Shown: piece after piece, positions 1 to 8,136 of the stretch
How the letters are laid out: each line of letters opens with the position of its first letter
Numbering within the stretch: the first letter of the stretch is position 1
From: Sulfurimonas sp. RIFCSPLOWO2_12_36_12
GTDB taxonomy: Bacteria > Campylobacterota > Campylobacteria > Campylobacterales > Sulfurimonadaceae
Assembly (NCBI GenBank): GCA_001829675.1
Contig: MIBZ01000041.1
Coordinates: forward strand, 1-39,443
DNA: 39,443 bases
Direction: 5' to 3'
Translations under genes and position numbers: made by a program
Notes under the pieces: model-generated
Seen by the model: the letters and a program-made list of their open reading frames with translations, nothing else
Database searches by the model: none
Told to the model about the DNA's origin: nothing

Positions 1-6
1 TGGCTT

Positions 7-357
7 ATGTTAATGTCAGATGCAGAATGGACAAAGAGTGGTTTAACTGGTGTTATGATTATTGATTCGTCAATATTTATAATGATTTTTGCGTCACCTT
101 TTATCCTCGGGGAGAGAAGTGTAAGAAAATTTAGAAGAAAACATGGGTTGAGTATTTGGAAGAATATAAGTGCTGAGCTTGAGCAGATGGAAGTTGATCA
201 GAGGGTTGCAAAAGAGCATAAGGCGTTTGTTAATAACGGTTTAGTTAAAGAGGCTGTGGTTGATAAGGGAGATATTGGGTATTGGCATGGGCTTTTTGAG
301 AAGGGTGCTATTACTAAGGAGCAGTTTGAGGCGAAGAGGGCTGAGCTGCTAAAGTAG
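7..357 (+). CDS. SHOCT-domain membrane-associated protein (5' end may lie outside)
   Basis: The protein has one hydrophobic stretch near residues 17-34 and a C-terminal SHOCT-like module (roughly residues 91-116, YWHGLFEKGAITKEQFEAKR), a short helical motif usually found at the ends of membrane or oligomerising proteins. Its substrate and role are unknown. The frame is open to the left edge of the window, so the true start may be upstream and this may be only the C-terminal part. It converges on the type IV secretion-like block and is probably part of the same integrated element. A hairpin overlaps its stop codon. Confidence 0.6.
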   Translation: MLMSDAEWTKSGLTGVMIIDSSIFIMIFASPFILGERSVRKFRRKHGLSIWKNISAELEQMEVDQRVAKEHKAFVNNGLVKEAVVDKGDIGYWHGLFEKGAITKEQFEAKRAELLK

Positions 358-363
358 CAGCTC
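343..363 (+). terminator. Intrinsic terminator of the SHOCT gene
   Basis: A perfect 8-bp stem (GAGCTGCT / AGCAGCTC) with a 5-nt loop overlaps the stop codon and is followed by a T-rich run to about 380. It lies between two convergent genes. Confidence 0.7.
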
Positions 364-367
364 TTGT

Positions 368-589
368 TTAAAGCTTTTTTAATTTCCAAATTTGGAGATA
401 AAGAAGCGGGAGAAATACGATAATTGTATCTCTCATTTTACGACCGATATTACCGGCAACTATTTTCTTTTTAACAGTTTGTAGAGTCTCAAGCAAGGCT
501 AGCGTGTTATCGCTAGGCGGCAGTGTTTGAGCAACTGATATATTGTGCTCTAGGACCTCTATTTCTTTGTTTAGTTCACTTGTTTTCAT
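368..589 (-). CDS. Small coiled-coil protein with C-terminal hydrophobic segment
   Basis: This 73-aa protein is unknown. An N-terminal amphipathic helix (about residues 3-45, heptad-like leucines and valines) precedes a hydrophobic stretch near residues 55-68 that could be a tail anchor. Its ATG overlaps the stop of the large upstream membrane gene (TAATG), and the GGAGGA ribosome binding site lies inside the end of that gene, so the two are translationally coupled. It is the last gene of the visible membrane block, and a role in the transfer apparatus is inferred from position only. Confidence 0.6.
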   Translation of the reverse strand: MKTSELNKEIEVLEHNISVAQTLPPSDNTLALLETLQTVKKKIVAGNIGRKMRDTIIVFLPLLYLQIWKLKKL

Positions 590-3054
590 TATATTTTTCC
601 TCCAAAACCGCGCATCTCATTACCGAGCGAATTACCGATATCATCTAATTGTTGAAGCCCTTTAAGCTCTATCATATCAAAAATTGAAGAGTGGAGCGTT
701 ACAATCAACTTCCAAATAATCATAACGGATAAAATCGCAATCGAAATCTCCATAACTCCATCTAACACGAAAATCTTAAACGTATTCATATACTCAAAAT
801 TCATGGTTGTAAAGTCCTCTAGCGATATTTCAGTAGCCGCTGAGTTTACGGTATTGTTTTCAAGCATGCCGATAATAATCTTCTTACTAAATGCACCGCC
901 GACTGATTGGATAAACGAATTTGCGGCAATGGCCAGCCATATTGCTAAAACGAAAATCGGAAGCTCAAGCATAGTTGCAAAAACCCTCATTGTAAACATT
1001 GTAAAGTACTTCATGTTTTTGCTCACAAACATGGCAGGCATCATCAGTAAACTCACAAAATGAATTCCAAATATTTTAATCAGGATGATTGCAAAGCGCC
1101 CTATACCAATTACTAAAACCGCTAAAATAGGTGCAAGCACTAAAATAGTTTTTGCAAAAATAGTAGCTATCGAAAAACCGATAGCAGATTTGCCCATAGT
1201 TCCTACTACAGCACCAACAGCTCCACCAAAAAAAGCAGTGACACCGCCGCCAGATGTTGTAACCGCACCGACCGCCGCTCCAATTTTTCCCGCATTTTCT
1301 GAGGTAACCTTATAGATGGTCCCCACCCCCGGCAATAGCATATAAGGAAGTGAGCTTAGAAAACTATGAATTTGTTCGCCGACCCAGTTGCCACCTATCT
1401 CTTCATTCGCTTTTTTTATCCAATTATTTTCGGCGTCATAAAGCCCGCCTAAATACTCCGTCTGCATCTTCGTAACAGGGAGCCCTAAAATTGATAAAAA
1501 GCCGTAATCGCGGTAAAGTTCATACTGAAATTTTGTTAGAGTCTTTAAAATAGCGATTTTTTTATCATCGTTGCCGCCTGTTGCAATTGATGCATTGTAT
1601 GTAGTGGTATAATCTTTCTCTTTTTGAACATAATGTTTGTGTGAGAGCACATTTTTACCACAAAACGAAATAGCGTACCTTGGATAAAAACCGTTAGGAT
1701 TACCGCCCGAGTGCGCCATTGTGGTTTGAGAATAGCCAGTCGGCAAAACCAAACCGCCCGGAGTAGCGTTATAATAATCCTTGCCTCCTAGAGCGCCCCA
1801 ACTTGACGCATAAGCCCAATTTTCAGATGCGGGGAAAAGTGCGTTTTCAGCCCCTGAATATATGGTTCTATTTTCTACATTTTTAAGCTCAACCCCGTTG
1901 TATGTCTCAAAGCATTGTCCATTAAGGGTGTTTGAATACTCTCTTAGTTTGCCGTACTGAACCATTCCTGCGTAAGAGTCGATTATAGCCTGCGAATTGC
2001 CCATGCCGGCTTTATCAATTAAGCCGTCCATCTCTGCGTCTATAACGACTTTTGCGAGATCGTTCGCCCAATTTGTAAACAGATAATATCCTGCTTTTTC
2101 AAACTCTTGATATCGCGTTTTCATAATGGAATACTCTCCAATTTCCTTACCAGATGTATCTTGAATAGAGTCATGGTCATTGACTGGAAAAAAGAGCAAG
2201 ATGCCCGCAAACATACCTATAACATATGGTGTTTTTTTATCAGAGGTGTTTTTTTTCTCCATCTTATCGGAAGAGACATGAAAAGCGTATCCGCCAAGCC
2301 CAAACAAAGCAAAAAAAACAATTAATATCATCAGATATTCCATCGTTTTATAACTAATTCCTGCATAAACCGCAAATATGGTAGCAACATCGCTTTTTAT
2401 GATTTCGCCGTTGTCCGTGGTTTCACCGCCGTCATAAATTTTACCGCTGTAACCATTTTGCAGTTGTAGGCGACCTGTTGTTTTAGTGGCAGCCGGATCG
2501 ATTACATCCCCGTCCGTTAAAATGCCTGCTAAAAGCAGTTGAGGGATAGATAAATAAGTAGTATCAATTTTTGAGGAGATACTTTTCTTTTCATCTGTTA
2601 GAGCCTTAAACTGATTATTAGAGGCGCTTATTGCTTTTTGGTTTTTTGTTTGAGCAGCTGCAAAATCCTTTTTGTTAGCCGCTGCGATTTTTGGATAATA
2701 GACTTTAAAGATACCGATAGGGTTATAGAGGTCATTAGCCGCTGAAAACATACACTCCACTCTCCCGCTTGACGCATCAAGTGAGTAAATAGTTGCAGTA
2801 AATTTGTTATTAGTTAAAAATGATGAGCAGTCCGGATCCGTTGCATCACTTGTTAGGCTTTTATTTTCTGCAACTATCCCACGCGCTGCTAACTCTGCCT
2901 TTGAGATTTCTGCTAAGTGATCATTTGTGTATTTCTCAAGTCCTTTCTGAGCCTCAAAATCTGCTTTTATTATCTCTTTATCGTAAGTTCTTTGGAAGTT
3001 AGCCAAAAGAGCGGTGCTTGTAAAAAGAAAAAGTAGAAGTAATAATTTACGCAT
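589..3054 (-). CDS. VirB6/TraG-N-like polytopic membrane protein of the conjugation apparatus
   Basis: An 821-aa protein with a clear signal peptide (MRKLLLLLFLFTSTALLA), a long soluble N-terminal region, two hydrophobic segments near residues 235-295, a large Cys-containing periplasmic-type domain, and a cluster of 5 to 6 membrane helices in the last 200 residues. An N-terminal export signal, big exported domain and C-terminal helix bundle fit large VirB6/TraG-type inner-membrane channel proteins; no family-specific motif was recognised, so the name rests on architecture and context. The start at 3054 was chosen because GAGGGAG sits 6 nt upstream and the signal peptide begins there; an ATG at 3093 would add a charged leader. 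The start overlaps the end of the previous gene. Confidence 0.65.
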   Translation of the reverse strand: MRKLLLLLFLFTSTALLANFQRTYDKEIIKADFEAQKGLEKYTNDHLAEISKAELAARGIVAENKSLTSDATDPDCSSFLTNNKFTATIYSLDASSGRVECMFSAANDLYNPIGIFKVYYPKIAAANKKDFAAAQTKNQKAISASNNQFKALTDEKKSISSKIDTTYLSIPQLLLAGILTDGDVIDPAATKTTGRLQLQNGYSGKIYDGGETTDNGEIIKSDVATIFAVYAGISYKTMEYLMILIVFFALFGLGGYAFHVSSDKMEKKNTSDKKTPYVIGMFAGILLFFPVNDHDSIQDTSGKEIGEYSIMKTRYQEFEKAGYYLFTNWANDLAKVVIDAEMDGLIDKAGMGNSQAIIDSYAGMVQYGKLREYSNTLNGQCFETYNGVELKNVENRTIYSGAENALFPASENWAYASSWGALGGKDYYNATPGGLVLPTGYSQTTMAHSGGNPNGFYPRYAISFCGKNVLSHKHYVQKEKDYTTTYNASIATGGNDDKKIAILKTLTKFQYELYRDYGFLSILGLPVTKMQTEYLGGLYDAENNWIKKANEEIGGNWVGEQIHSFLSSLPYMLLPGVGTIYKVTSENAGKIGAAVGAVTTSGGGVTAFFGGAVGAVVGTMGKSAIGFSIATIFAKTILVLAPILAVLVIGIGRFAIILIKIFGIHFVSLLMMPAMFVSKNMKYFTMFTMRVFATMLELPIFVLAIWLAIAANSFIQSVGGAFSKKIIIGMLENNTVNSAATEISLEDFTTMNFEYMNTFKIFVLDGVMEISIAILSVMIIWKLIVTLHSSIFDMIELKGLQQLDDIGNSLGNEMRGFGGKI

Positions 3055-3649
3055 TTTGTCTCCCTCTTTTGATTTTGTGAACGAAATACTCAAGTGTTAT
3101 AAAAATGGATATATAGATGATTGAAGCCCATGATAAAACATACTCAAAGCCCTCTTTTAACACTTGTATATCTGCCTCTGTTGGGGTTTTAAAAATGTCA
3201 AAAAACGCAATAACCGCCATCATTTGGAGAAAATTAACCATAAAAAAGTAGATTAGAATATACAAAGCTACTCTTGTGAAAATGTGCATATTGCGTAAGC
3301 GCCACCATTGGAGTTTTTCTTTTTTTATGCGTGCTTTTTCTTCTTTTTTCTCTTGAATTATGGATTTTACATCAAGCTTGAAGATTGACTCATATAAAAC
3401 AACTAAAGAGGCTCCGATTGCTGTTGTGTATGTGATAAAGATATATAAACCGTTTAGCCCATATTTATCAAGCGGCAGAAGCCCTGATAAATAGTTAAGG
3501 GCAAAGAGTGTAAACAGAGGTAAACCCGCGTAAAAAGCAAAGCGAATATAAATATTAAGCTGCTGCAACATCCCAAATATTAGACCTGTAGTATCGAATG
3601 TTTGATACCACTTGAGTGCGATTTTTTGTGCTAAATTAAGATTACTCAT
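3047..3649 (-). CDS. Four-helix membrane protein, unknown (transfer region)
   Basis: A 200-aa protein with about four predicted membrane helices (near residues 33-56, 66-88, 123-147 and 170-188) and a highly charged cytoplasmic loop rich in K and E around residues 92-112. No family was recognised. It overlaps the preceding gene by 8 bases and the following VirB6/TraG-like gene by 8 bases, so it belongs to one translationally coupled transcript. A structural role in the conjugation channel or its assembly is inferred from position. Confidence 0.6.
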   Translation of the reverse strand: MSNLNLAQKIALKWYQTFDTTGLIFGMLQQLNIYIRFAFYAGLPLFTLFALNYLSGLLPLDKYGLNGLYIFITYTTAIGASLVVLYESIFKLDVKSIIQEKKEEKARIKKEKLQWWRLRNMHIFTRVALYILIYFFMVNFLQMMAVIAFFDIFKTPTEADIQVLKEGFEYVLSWASIIYISIFITLEYFVHKIKRGRQNA

Positions 3650-4013
3650 TTATTGCTCCTATTAAAATATAAAATTGACGAGCCCATGATGTATGGGGTA
3701 AGGTCCGCTCGATTTGGACGAGCTCATAATTTGTTTGGCTCAACTTGCTTAGGACCTCTCCATACCCCATAGGGTGGTAGTCTCTAGGGCGGTTCGCCAT
3801 TTCGTCATAAATTCGCCCAAGTTCCCAATATTGGCTCTCAAGCGCGACATATTGCTCTTTTTGAGCGGGTGTTAATGCCGTAAAATCGCGGTTGTTTTTG
3901 TGCATGATGTAGTTGTGTTGTATTGGCAGTATTGCCGCAAAGCTTATAAATAATACTACTAAAATACGATATGCCCATTTTTCGCCTGCTTGGTTTAGCT
4001 CTCTTAGTGTCAT
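3642..4013 (-). CDS. Bitopic membrane protein, unknown (transfer region)
   Basis: A 123-aa protein with a short N-terminal cytoplasmic part, one membrane helix (about residues 18-34), and a C-terminal exported-type domain with a Tyr- and Glu-rich helix. The start at 4013 is preferred over one at 4034 because GAGGA lies about 8 nt upstream and the codon follows the previous stop by one base. No family was recognised. The order of small bitopic, four-helix, then large channel-like gene is typical of type IV secretion inner-membrane modules, but this is positional reasoning. Confidence 0.6.
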   Translation of the reverse strand: MTLRELNQAGEKWAYRILVVLFISFAAILPIQHNYIMHKNNRDFTALTPAQKEQYVALESQYWELGRIYDEMANRPRDYHPMGYGEVLSKLSQTNYELVQIERTLPHTSWARQFYILIGAINE

Positions 4014-4014
4014 T

Positions 4015-4290
4015 TTATTTTTCCTCACTTTCATAAAATTTAGAGACTACTTTTTGAGCCTCCGCCGCTACTTTTTCAATCCCCTCGAAACTGTTTTTTT
4101 CGTCAAATTCGAGTTCTCCTTTTTTGTTGATTTTTAAAAAATCGACAACTTGATCGTTTTGAACTTTGTACAAAACAAACTCCAAAAAATGCGGCAAAAA
4201 TGTAAAACAGATTTCAGACGAAGCGTATAAATCTCTCTTAAAACCATTGTATTCCTCATCCTTTTCAATCGTCTCTGTCAAGAGAGACAA
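4015..4290 (-). CDS. First gene of the membrane block, unknown soluble protein
   Basis: The protein is acidic, mostly helical and without a membrane segment; no family was recognised. With the TTG at 4290 as start it has 91 residues and a GAGGA about 4-5 nt upstream. The frame is open further upstream: 21 more codons read as a natural amphipathic helix, back to an ATT codon at 4353 placed 7 nt after a strong AAGGGAG (4361-4367). No ATG exists in this frame, so the gene starts with either TTG or a rare ATT/ATA codon. It begins the transcript that continues into the membrane genes. Confidence 0.55.
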   Translation of the reverse strand: MSLLTETIEKDEEYNGFKRDLYASSEICFTFLPHFLEFVLYKVQNDQVVDFLKINKKGELEFDEKNSFEGIEKVAAEAQKVVSKFYESEEK

Positions 4291-4372
4291 AGCGTCCTCG
4301 CGTGCTTGTCTAAAATACTCAACTACTTGAGCTGTTGTTGTTATGTTTATAATTTTTAAACTCCCTTGTTTG

Positions 4373-4520
4373 CCTAATATACTAAATACATAGGATAATT
4401 ATATCCTATTAAGATATAAATGTCAAGCTTTTATCTCCTAATATGCTAAATATATAGATATTTATTTGCCTTTTAAGCAAATATACGCTATTATTTAAAT
4501 CTTAATAAGACATAGGAGTA
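4373..4520. promoter_or_regulatory. Divergent control region with repeated operator-like motifs
   Basis: Between the membrane block (minus) and the HTH regulator (plus) lie two near-identical 21-bp direct repeats, 4373-4393 and 4437-4457, differing at two positions and both of the form CCTAATATRCTAAATAYATAG. Next to the first is a dyad AGGATA-ATTA-TATCCT, and near 4510 a third partial match (CATAGGAGTAAT). This is the expected layout for a Cro-type repressor controlling both genes; binding is inferred. Confidence 0.5.
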
Positions 4521-4527
4521 ATATAAT

Positions 4528-4755
4528 ATGACACTCGAACAATTCAAAGAGCGCTTAACTGCTTTGAATATCAATCTAACCGAATTTGCAGAGTTAACCG
4601 ATATACCGTATTCCACGGTCTCTAAGTATGGTCGCTCTAATCCAGTGCCGTTGTGGGTTGATAAATTTCTTGATATGTATGAAAAAACTAAAGAGCTAGA
4701 TAAATTTAAGCTCCTCATCAAAGAACTTAATGAGAAGTTAAACGAGGGTAATTAA
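4528..4755 (+). CDS. Small Cro/CI-like HTH regulator
   Basis: A 75-aa protein. Residues 4-35 read as a helix-turn-helix (LTEFAELTDIPYSTVSKYGR), with the residues after it giving a short dimer-like helix rich in K, E and L. It is the only plus-strand gene in the left 15 kb apart from the one at the edge and is divergent from the membrane block. TAGGAG lies 7-8 nt before the ATG. It probably represses its own promoter and that of the transfer membrane genes through the repeats in the shared control region. Confidence 0.75.
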   Translation: MTLEQFKERLTALNINLTEFAELTDIPYSTVSKYGRSNPVPLWVDKFLDMYEKTKELDKFKLLIKELNEKLNEGN

Positions 4756-4772
4756 TTTTCTTTTAAAAACCA

Positions 4773-5945
4773 TTACCTCTCTTGCTCTTGGCTTCTCTCG
4801 TAAGCTTTATCTGCAAGCTTTAAATCCTCTTTTGTTACTGGTTCTATCTTCGGGCTATTTTGCGCTTTTTGGATAGCCTCAAGAGAAGCGGCAATATTTG
4901 AGAAGTAATCAATATCTCGCGTCTCTATACGGTCCGCTATTTTTTCGCCGACAAGTAAGATATCGTTGATATCTTTTTTATACTCGCTCATAATGTCGTA
5001 TTTAATGCTTTTAACCTCTGTAATCTCTGCTTTTTCCATTATGTCGGCTACAAAGCGATAACCTGCTAAATCATTCTGATTAAACATCATAGGTGTATCA
5101 AAACTATTTTCTTTTAATAATTCTGCAACTTTAGCAGCGTTTGATACGCTGTTTGCCAATATGACATTTACATCATCTAGCGGCATTTGCTGATAAGCTG
5201 CTGAATAGCACATTTTGCTTTCAAATATCGCTACTTTGCTTGAGTTTGGATTTGGAAAAAAAGAGATATCGCTTTGCCCAAAAGACATAGATTTTAAATC
5301 TCCAATCTTTTGTAAAAAGTGGATATCAGCACCTCCACTTTGGGTTAATACACCTACGCCAAAAGCCTTTTTAGTTTCGCCTTTTGAGTTTGTATATTCG
5401 CCGTTGATGATTTTCATCTGCGGCGGTATTTTTAAAATACCTCTTGAGGCTAAATAATCAACAGCTAACTGATTAGTTGCGACTTCATACACTGTCGTAA
5501 CCTTAGAGAGTGGATGAGAGCTTTCACGGCTCTTATTTGCTTCCCTCTGCGCTGCTATTCTCTCTCTATCTGCCTTTGTAAGCTCATAACTCTCTTTTTT
5601 GGAGTTAAGGGCTTCTTCAAGATAGTTTTTAACTCCTAGCGTCTGCAAAGAGTAGCTAAGAGCGGTTTTATAATCTTTTTCTGTTGCATCCATCACAACA
5701 TTAACGATATTGCCGCCTCTGCTTCTATCCCCAAAGTCTGTATATTTCCATAAACCATGTTTGAGAGAGATATAAGCACTTGGCGTTTTCTCGCCTCTCA
5801 AGTTCATTCTGTAAGAGTCGTTGCCTAACTCTTTGTAATCAATGCCTAAATCTTGCAGAACGGGGAGAGGGTCTTGTAAAACAAGCTCCTCATTGGTTCT
5901 TGATATAAAGGTTTTGATTTGTTGGTCGGTGTATTTGTTACTCAT
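4773..5945 (-). CDS. Toprim-domain, DnaG-like primase protein with lost zinc ligands
   Basis: A 390-aa protein. Residues 25-95 resemble the CHC2 zinc-binding domain of DnaG (KTPSAYIS, then a YTDFGDRSRGGNIVNVV stretch like the FGCGxGGDVI part), but the Cys/His ligands are absent. Residues about 235-330 form a Toprim-like domain: FESKMCY glutamate motif, VILANSVSN, and FNQNDLAG in place of the usual DxD region. The last 20 residues (TKEDLKLAD...) match the tails of the relaxase and the 572-aa protein. The start overlaps the end of the coupling-protein gene (ATGA). Mobile-element primases are often sent into recipients to prime second-strand synthesis; that role is inferred, and primase activity is unproven because the zinc finger looks degenerate. 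Confidence 0.7.
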   Translation of the reverse strand: MSNKYTDQQIKTFISRTNEELVLQDPLPVLQDLGIDYKELGNDSYRMNLRGEKTPSAYISLKHGLWKYTDFGDRSRGGNIVNVVMDATEKDYKTALSYSLQTLGVKNYLEEALNSKKESYELTKADRERIAAQREANKSRESSHPLSKVTTVYEVATNQLAVDYLASRGILKIPPQMKIINGEYTNSKGETKKAFGVGVLTQSGGADIHFLQKIGDLKSMSFGQSDISFFPNPNSSKVAIFESKMCYSAAYQQMPLDDVNVILANSVSNAAKVAELLKENSFDTPMMFNQNDLAGYRFVADIMEKAEITEVKSIKYDIMSEYKKDINDILLVGEKIADRIETRDIDYFSNIAASLEAIQKAQNSPKIEPVTKEDLKLADKAYERSQEQER

Positions 5946-7834
5946 GCAAACTCACTTAATCGCGATTTTTCGGCGGCGTCAAACTCAAAAAATGCAGGTA
6001 GTGCACCGAATAAATCATACTTTTCAATAAATTGTAACTCTTGCTCCGGATCTCCCTGCACTCTCTGCCATTTGCCGTTTAGCTCTACTCTCTCATTTAA
6101 AGTAAAAAGCTTCATTTTATTTTGTAAGATTTGCCCATCTTGCATATATTTCTGGAAGAGATGCTCAAGGTTTACCTGTTCAAGCTTGTTTTCTGTCTTG
6201 AAATTTTTAAGCTCCTCTTCTTTTCCTTTTGCCTTTTCAAATTTTTTGAAAAGTTTGAATTCTTCAAGTTTTGAGAGCGGTTTTTCTTTAAAAAGGTCAG
6301 CAAAAGTGAGATTTTTGATGTCTTCCTCTGGTGCGTTTAAATTTTTATATTTAATCGCGTAAAACTCCGTCAAATCAGCAGGAACTGTTTTCTCTGCTAC
6401 TTTTTTGAGATTTGCTTGCGGCGTGTATCCTTTATATATCACTTTGTGATTTGGGATAAAAACGATATGCTCAAACTTATCACCTAACCCATTGAGCAAC
6501 TCGTTAAAAATAATGTTAGTTCGCTCATGCTTTGTGCTTGTGCTCGTACTTTTCCCGCCTTTACCTCTGCTCTCGTTTGTCTCGCTGTATGTATACTCCG
6601 TTTCTCCGATCGCGTCTTTAAAGAGTTTTATAGTCTCCTCCTCTATGACGGAAAAGTAAATCCATGCAAAAGCGGATGAAGTAAGCAGCTGTTGGAGTTT
6701 CTTGTCATCCATGGGAATATATTGGATCGCTGGCATCAAGATACCGCCTTTTGAGCGGATCAGCGTGTGGAGTCTTTTTTTGCTTGCCTCATCCATTATC
6801 TGAACGAAACTCAAATATTCATCCAAAAAATACAGCGTAAAATCGGTTTTTGAGTCTGGCATACTTGTATGAACTTGCGACATACAAGCCGTAAACGCCG
6901 TAAATAGAGGCGTGAGGCTCTTCTCATGTTCTGGAATATTGTCCATAATCAATTTGCACTGATTTTTACGCTTGAAAAAATCCTTGATTATAAATCGTTT
7001 TTGATTTGGATTTTGCATTTTAAAAGCCATAATCTCCAAAGGCTCAAGTATAACTTCCATTGTGCTTTTAACATCTTGTTTAGACTTTTGCGTGCCTGAG
7101 TCCATTTCCGCGAATAAATCTTTGATACTCTTGATTAATAATAGCCACTTTGTAGCAGAACTCTCATCTTCATATTTGGTTCTCGTTTTTTGAGCAAGCT
7201 CGTTATAAAGTCTTTGAGATGATGCGCTAAAGAAGTCTTTTTTGTCTCCCATGACACTATTCGCATAATTTTCAAAAAATGTCTTGATGATCCCCTCAGA
7301 CTCGCTCATGATGTCCCACAAATACCCGCGTTTATCATAGGGGCTAAATAGCATGTCGTTTTTGCCTAAAAATGACTCTGCGAAGTCGCCTGCTTTTACT
7401 TGGTGAATTATTGCACGATTATAAAAGTCTCTCGAGAGGATGGAGAACCCCATTTCTGTCTTCCCGCTGCCCATTTTCCCGATTAAAAGCATCCCTTGGG
7501 TCATTTTTAGCGGGTCAAGATAAATCTCTGTTTTCTCGGCGCTTTTACGATAGAAGCCGTTCATTCCGCTTTTGTGGGCATACTCCTCGTCAAATCTGAA
7601 CTGATCTATAAAAACTATGTTTTTGGGGTTTTTAGAGAAAAGATTTTTTAACACTGAAATAGGAGTCCAGATATAGCCTCTTTTAACATCTAGCGGGTTT
7701 GGGAGTGAACCGCCCGCGTTTTTATGAGCAAACGACGGAAACCGCGCATAGACGAAACCGTTCTCTTTTTTAATACCAAAAAAATACCAAAAGGCTAAAA
7801 ACAAACCTCCGGTCATCAGAAGTAAATCCATCAT
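5942..7834 (-). CDS. Type IV coupling protein (VirD4/TraD/TraG family ATPase)
   Basis: A 630-aa protein with an N-terminal membrane segment (about residues 3-20), a Walker A motif (GKMGSGKTE, about 119-127), and a Walker B segment (LYFLDEYLSF, near residue 335) followed by a conserved SKGG.LMPAIQY stretch typical of VirD4-type ATPases. Such proteins link the relaxase-DNA complex to the secretion channel at the inner membrane. Only one clear N-terminal helix is visible rather than the usual two. The C-terminal 130 residues are charged and helical. AAGGGG lies 7 nt before the start, which overlaps the preceding stop (ATGA). Its position between the relaxase and the primase fits a transfer operon. 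Confidence 0.88.
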   Translation of the reverse strand: MMDLLLMTGGLFLAFWYFFGIKKENGFVYARFPSFAHKNAGGSLPNPLDVKRGYIWTPISVLKNLFSKNPKNIVFIDQFRFDEEYAHKSGMNGFYRKSAEKTEIYLDPLKMTQGMLLIGKMGSGKTEMGFSILSRDFYNRAIIHQVKAGDFAESFLGKNDMLFSPYDKRGYLWDIMSESEGIIKTFFENYANSVMGDKKDFFSASSQRLYNELAQKTRTKYEDESSATKWLLLIKSIKDLFAEMDSGTQKSKQDVKSTMEVILEPLEIMAFKMQNPNQKRFIIKDFFKRKNQCKLIMDNIPEHEKSLTPLFTAFTACMSQVHTSMPDSKTDFTLYFLDEYLSFVQIMDEASKKRLHTLIRSKGGILMPAIQYIPMDDKKLQQLLTSSAFAWIYFSVIEEETIKLFKDAIGETEYTYSETNESRGKGGKSTSTSTKHERTNIIFNELLNGLGDKFEHIVFIPNHKVIYKGYTPQANLKKVAEKTVPADLTEFYAIKYKNLNAPEEDIKNLTFADLFKEKPLSKLEEFKLFKKFEKAKGKEEELKNFKTENKLEQVNLEHLFQKYMQDGQILQNKMKLFTLNERVELNGKWQRVQGDPEQELQFIEKYDLFGALPAFFEFDAAEKSRLSEFA

Positions 7835-8136
7835 CTTGTAACCCCTTGCTCATTTTCAAGCCCAAATTTATTTACAAATTTAGATAAAAATTCAATCACG
7901 GCCAGGGGCATGGTAATACTTACCATACCTCCGCCCAGTTGAACAACTTCGATCCCATCAAATAAAGAGTCTTTTATTGAGTCAAACCCTATATCTTTAA
8001 ACTCTGCAAAGCCTCTCTCTACCATCTTTTTTTCAAAAATTGGCGGCTCCGGCTCCGTTTGATTGGAGTTTTGTTTTAGCACGCTCTCAAAGTCAGAGCC
8101 GTCGCCTAATTGCATATAAATTTTTTTATCTTGCAT
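7831..8136 (-). CDS. Unknown 101-aa protein of the transfer operon
   Basis: A small soluble acidic protein with no recognised family. It is flanked by, and overlaps, the genes for the 572-aa protein (by 11 bases) and the coupling protein (by 4 bases). The second half has a valine- and glycine-rich segment (VVQLGGGMVSITMP) followed by a helix. Because it sits immediately before the coupling-protein gene, it could be an adaptor, but nothing in the sequence proves it. Confidence 0.55.
   Translation of the reverse strand: MQDKKIYMQLGDGSDFESVLKQNSNQTEPEPPIFEKKMVERGFAEFKDIGFDSIKDSLFDGIEVVQLGGGMVSITMPLAVIEFLSKFVNKFGLENEQGVTR

Noticed and set aside
5919..6362. Plus-strand ORF of 147 codons opposite the coupling-protein gene
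   Set aside because: Ser/Cys/Phe-rich translation typical of an antisense shadow; the coupling protein on the other strand has clear motifs.
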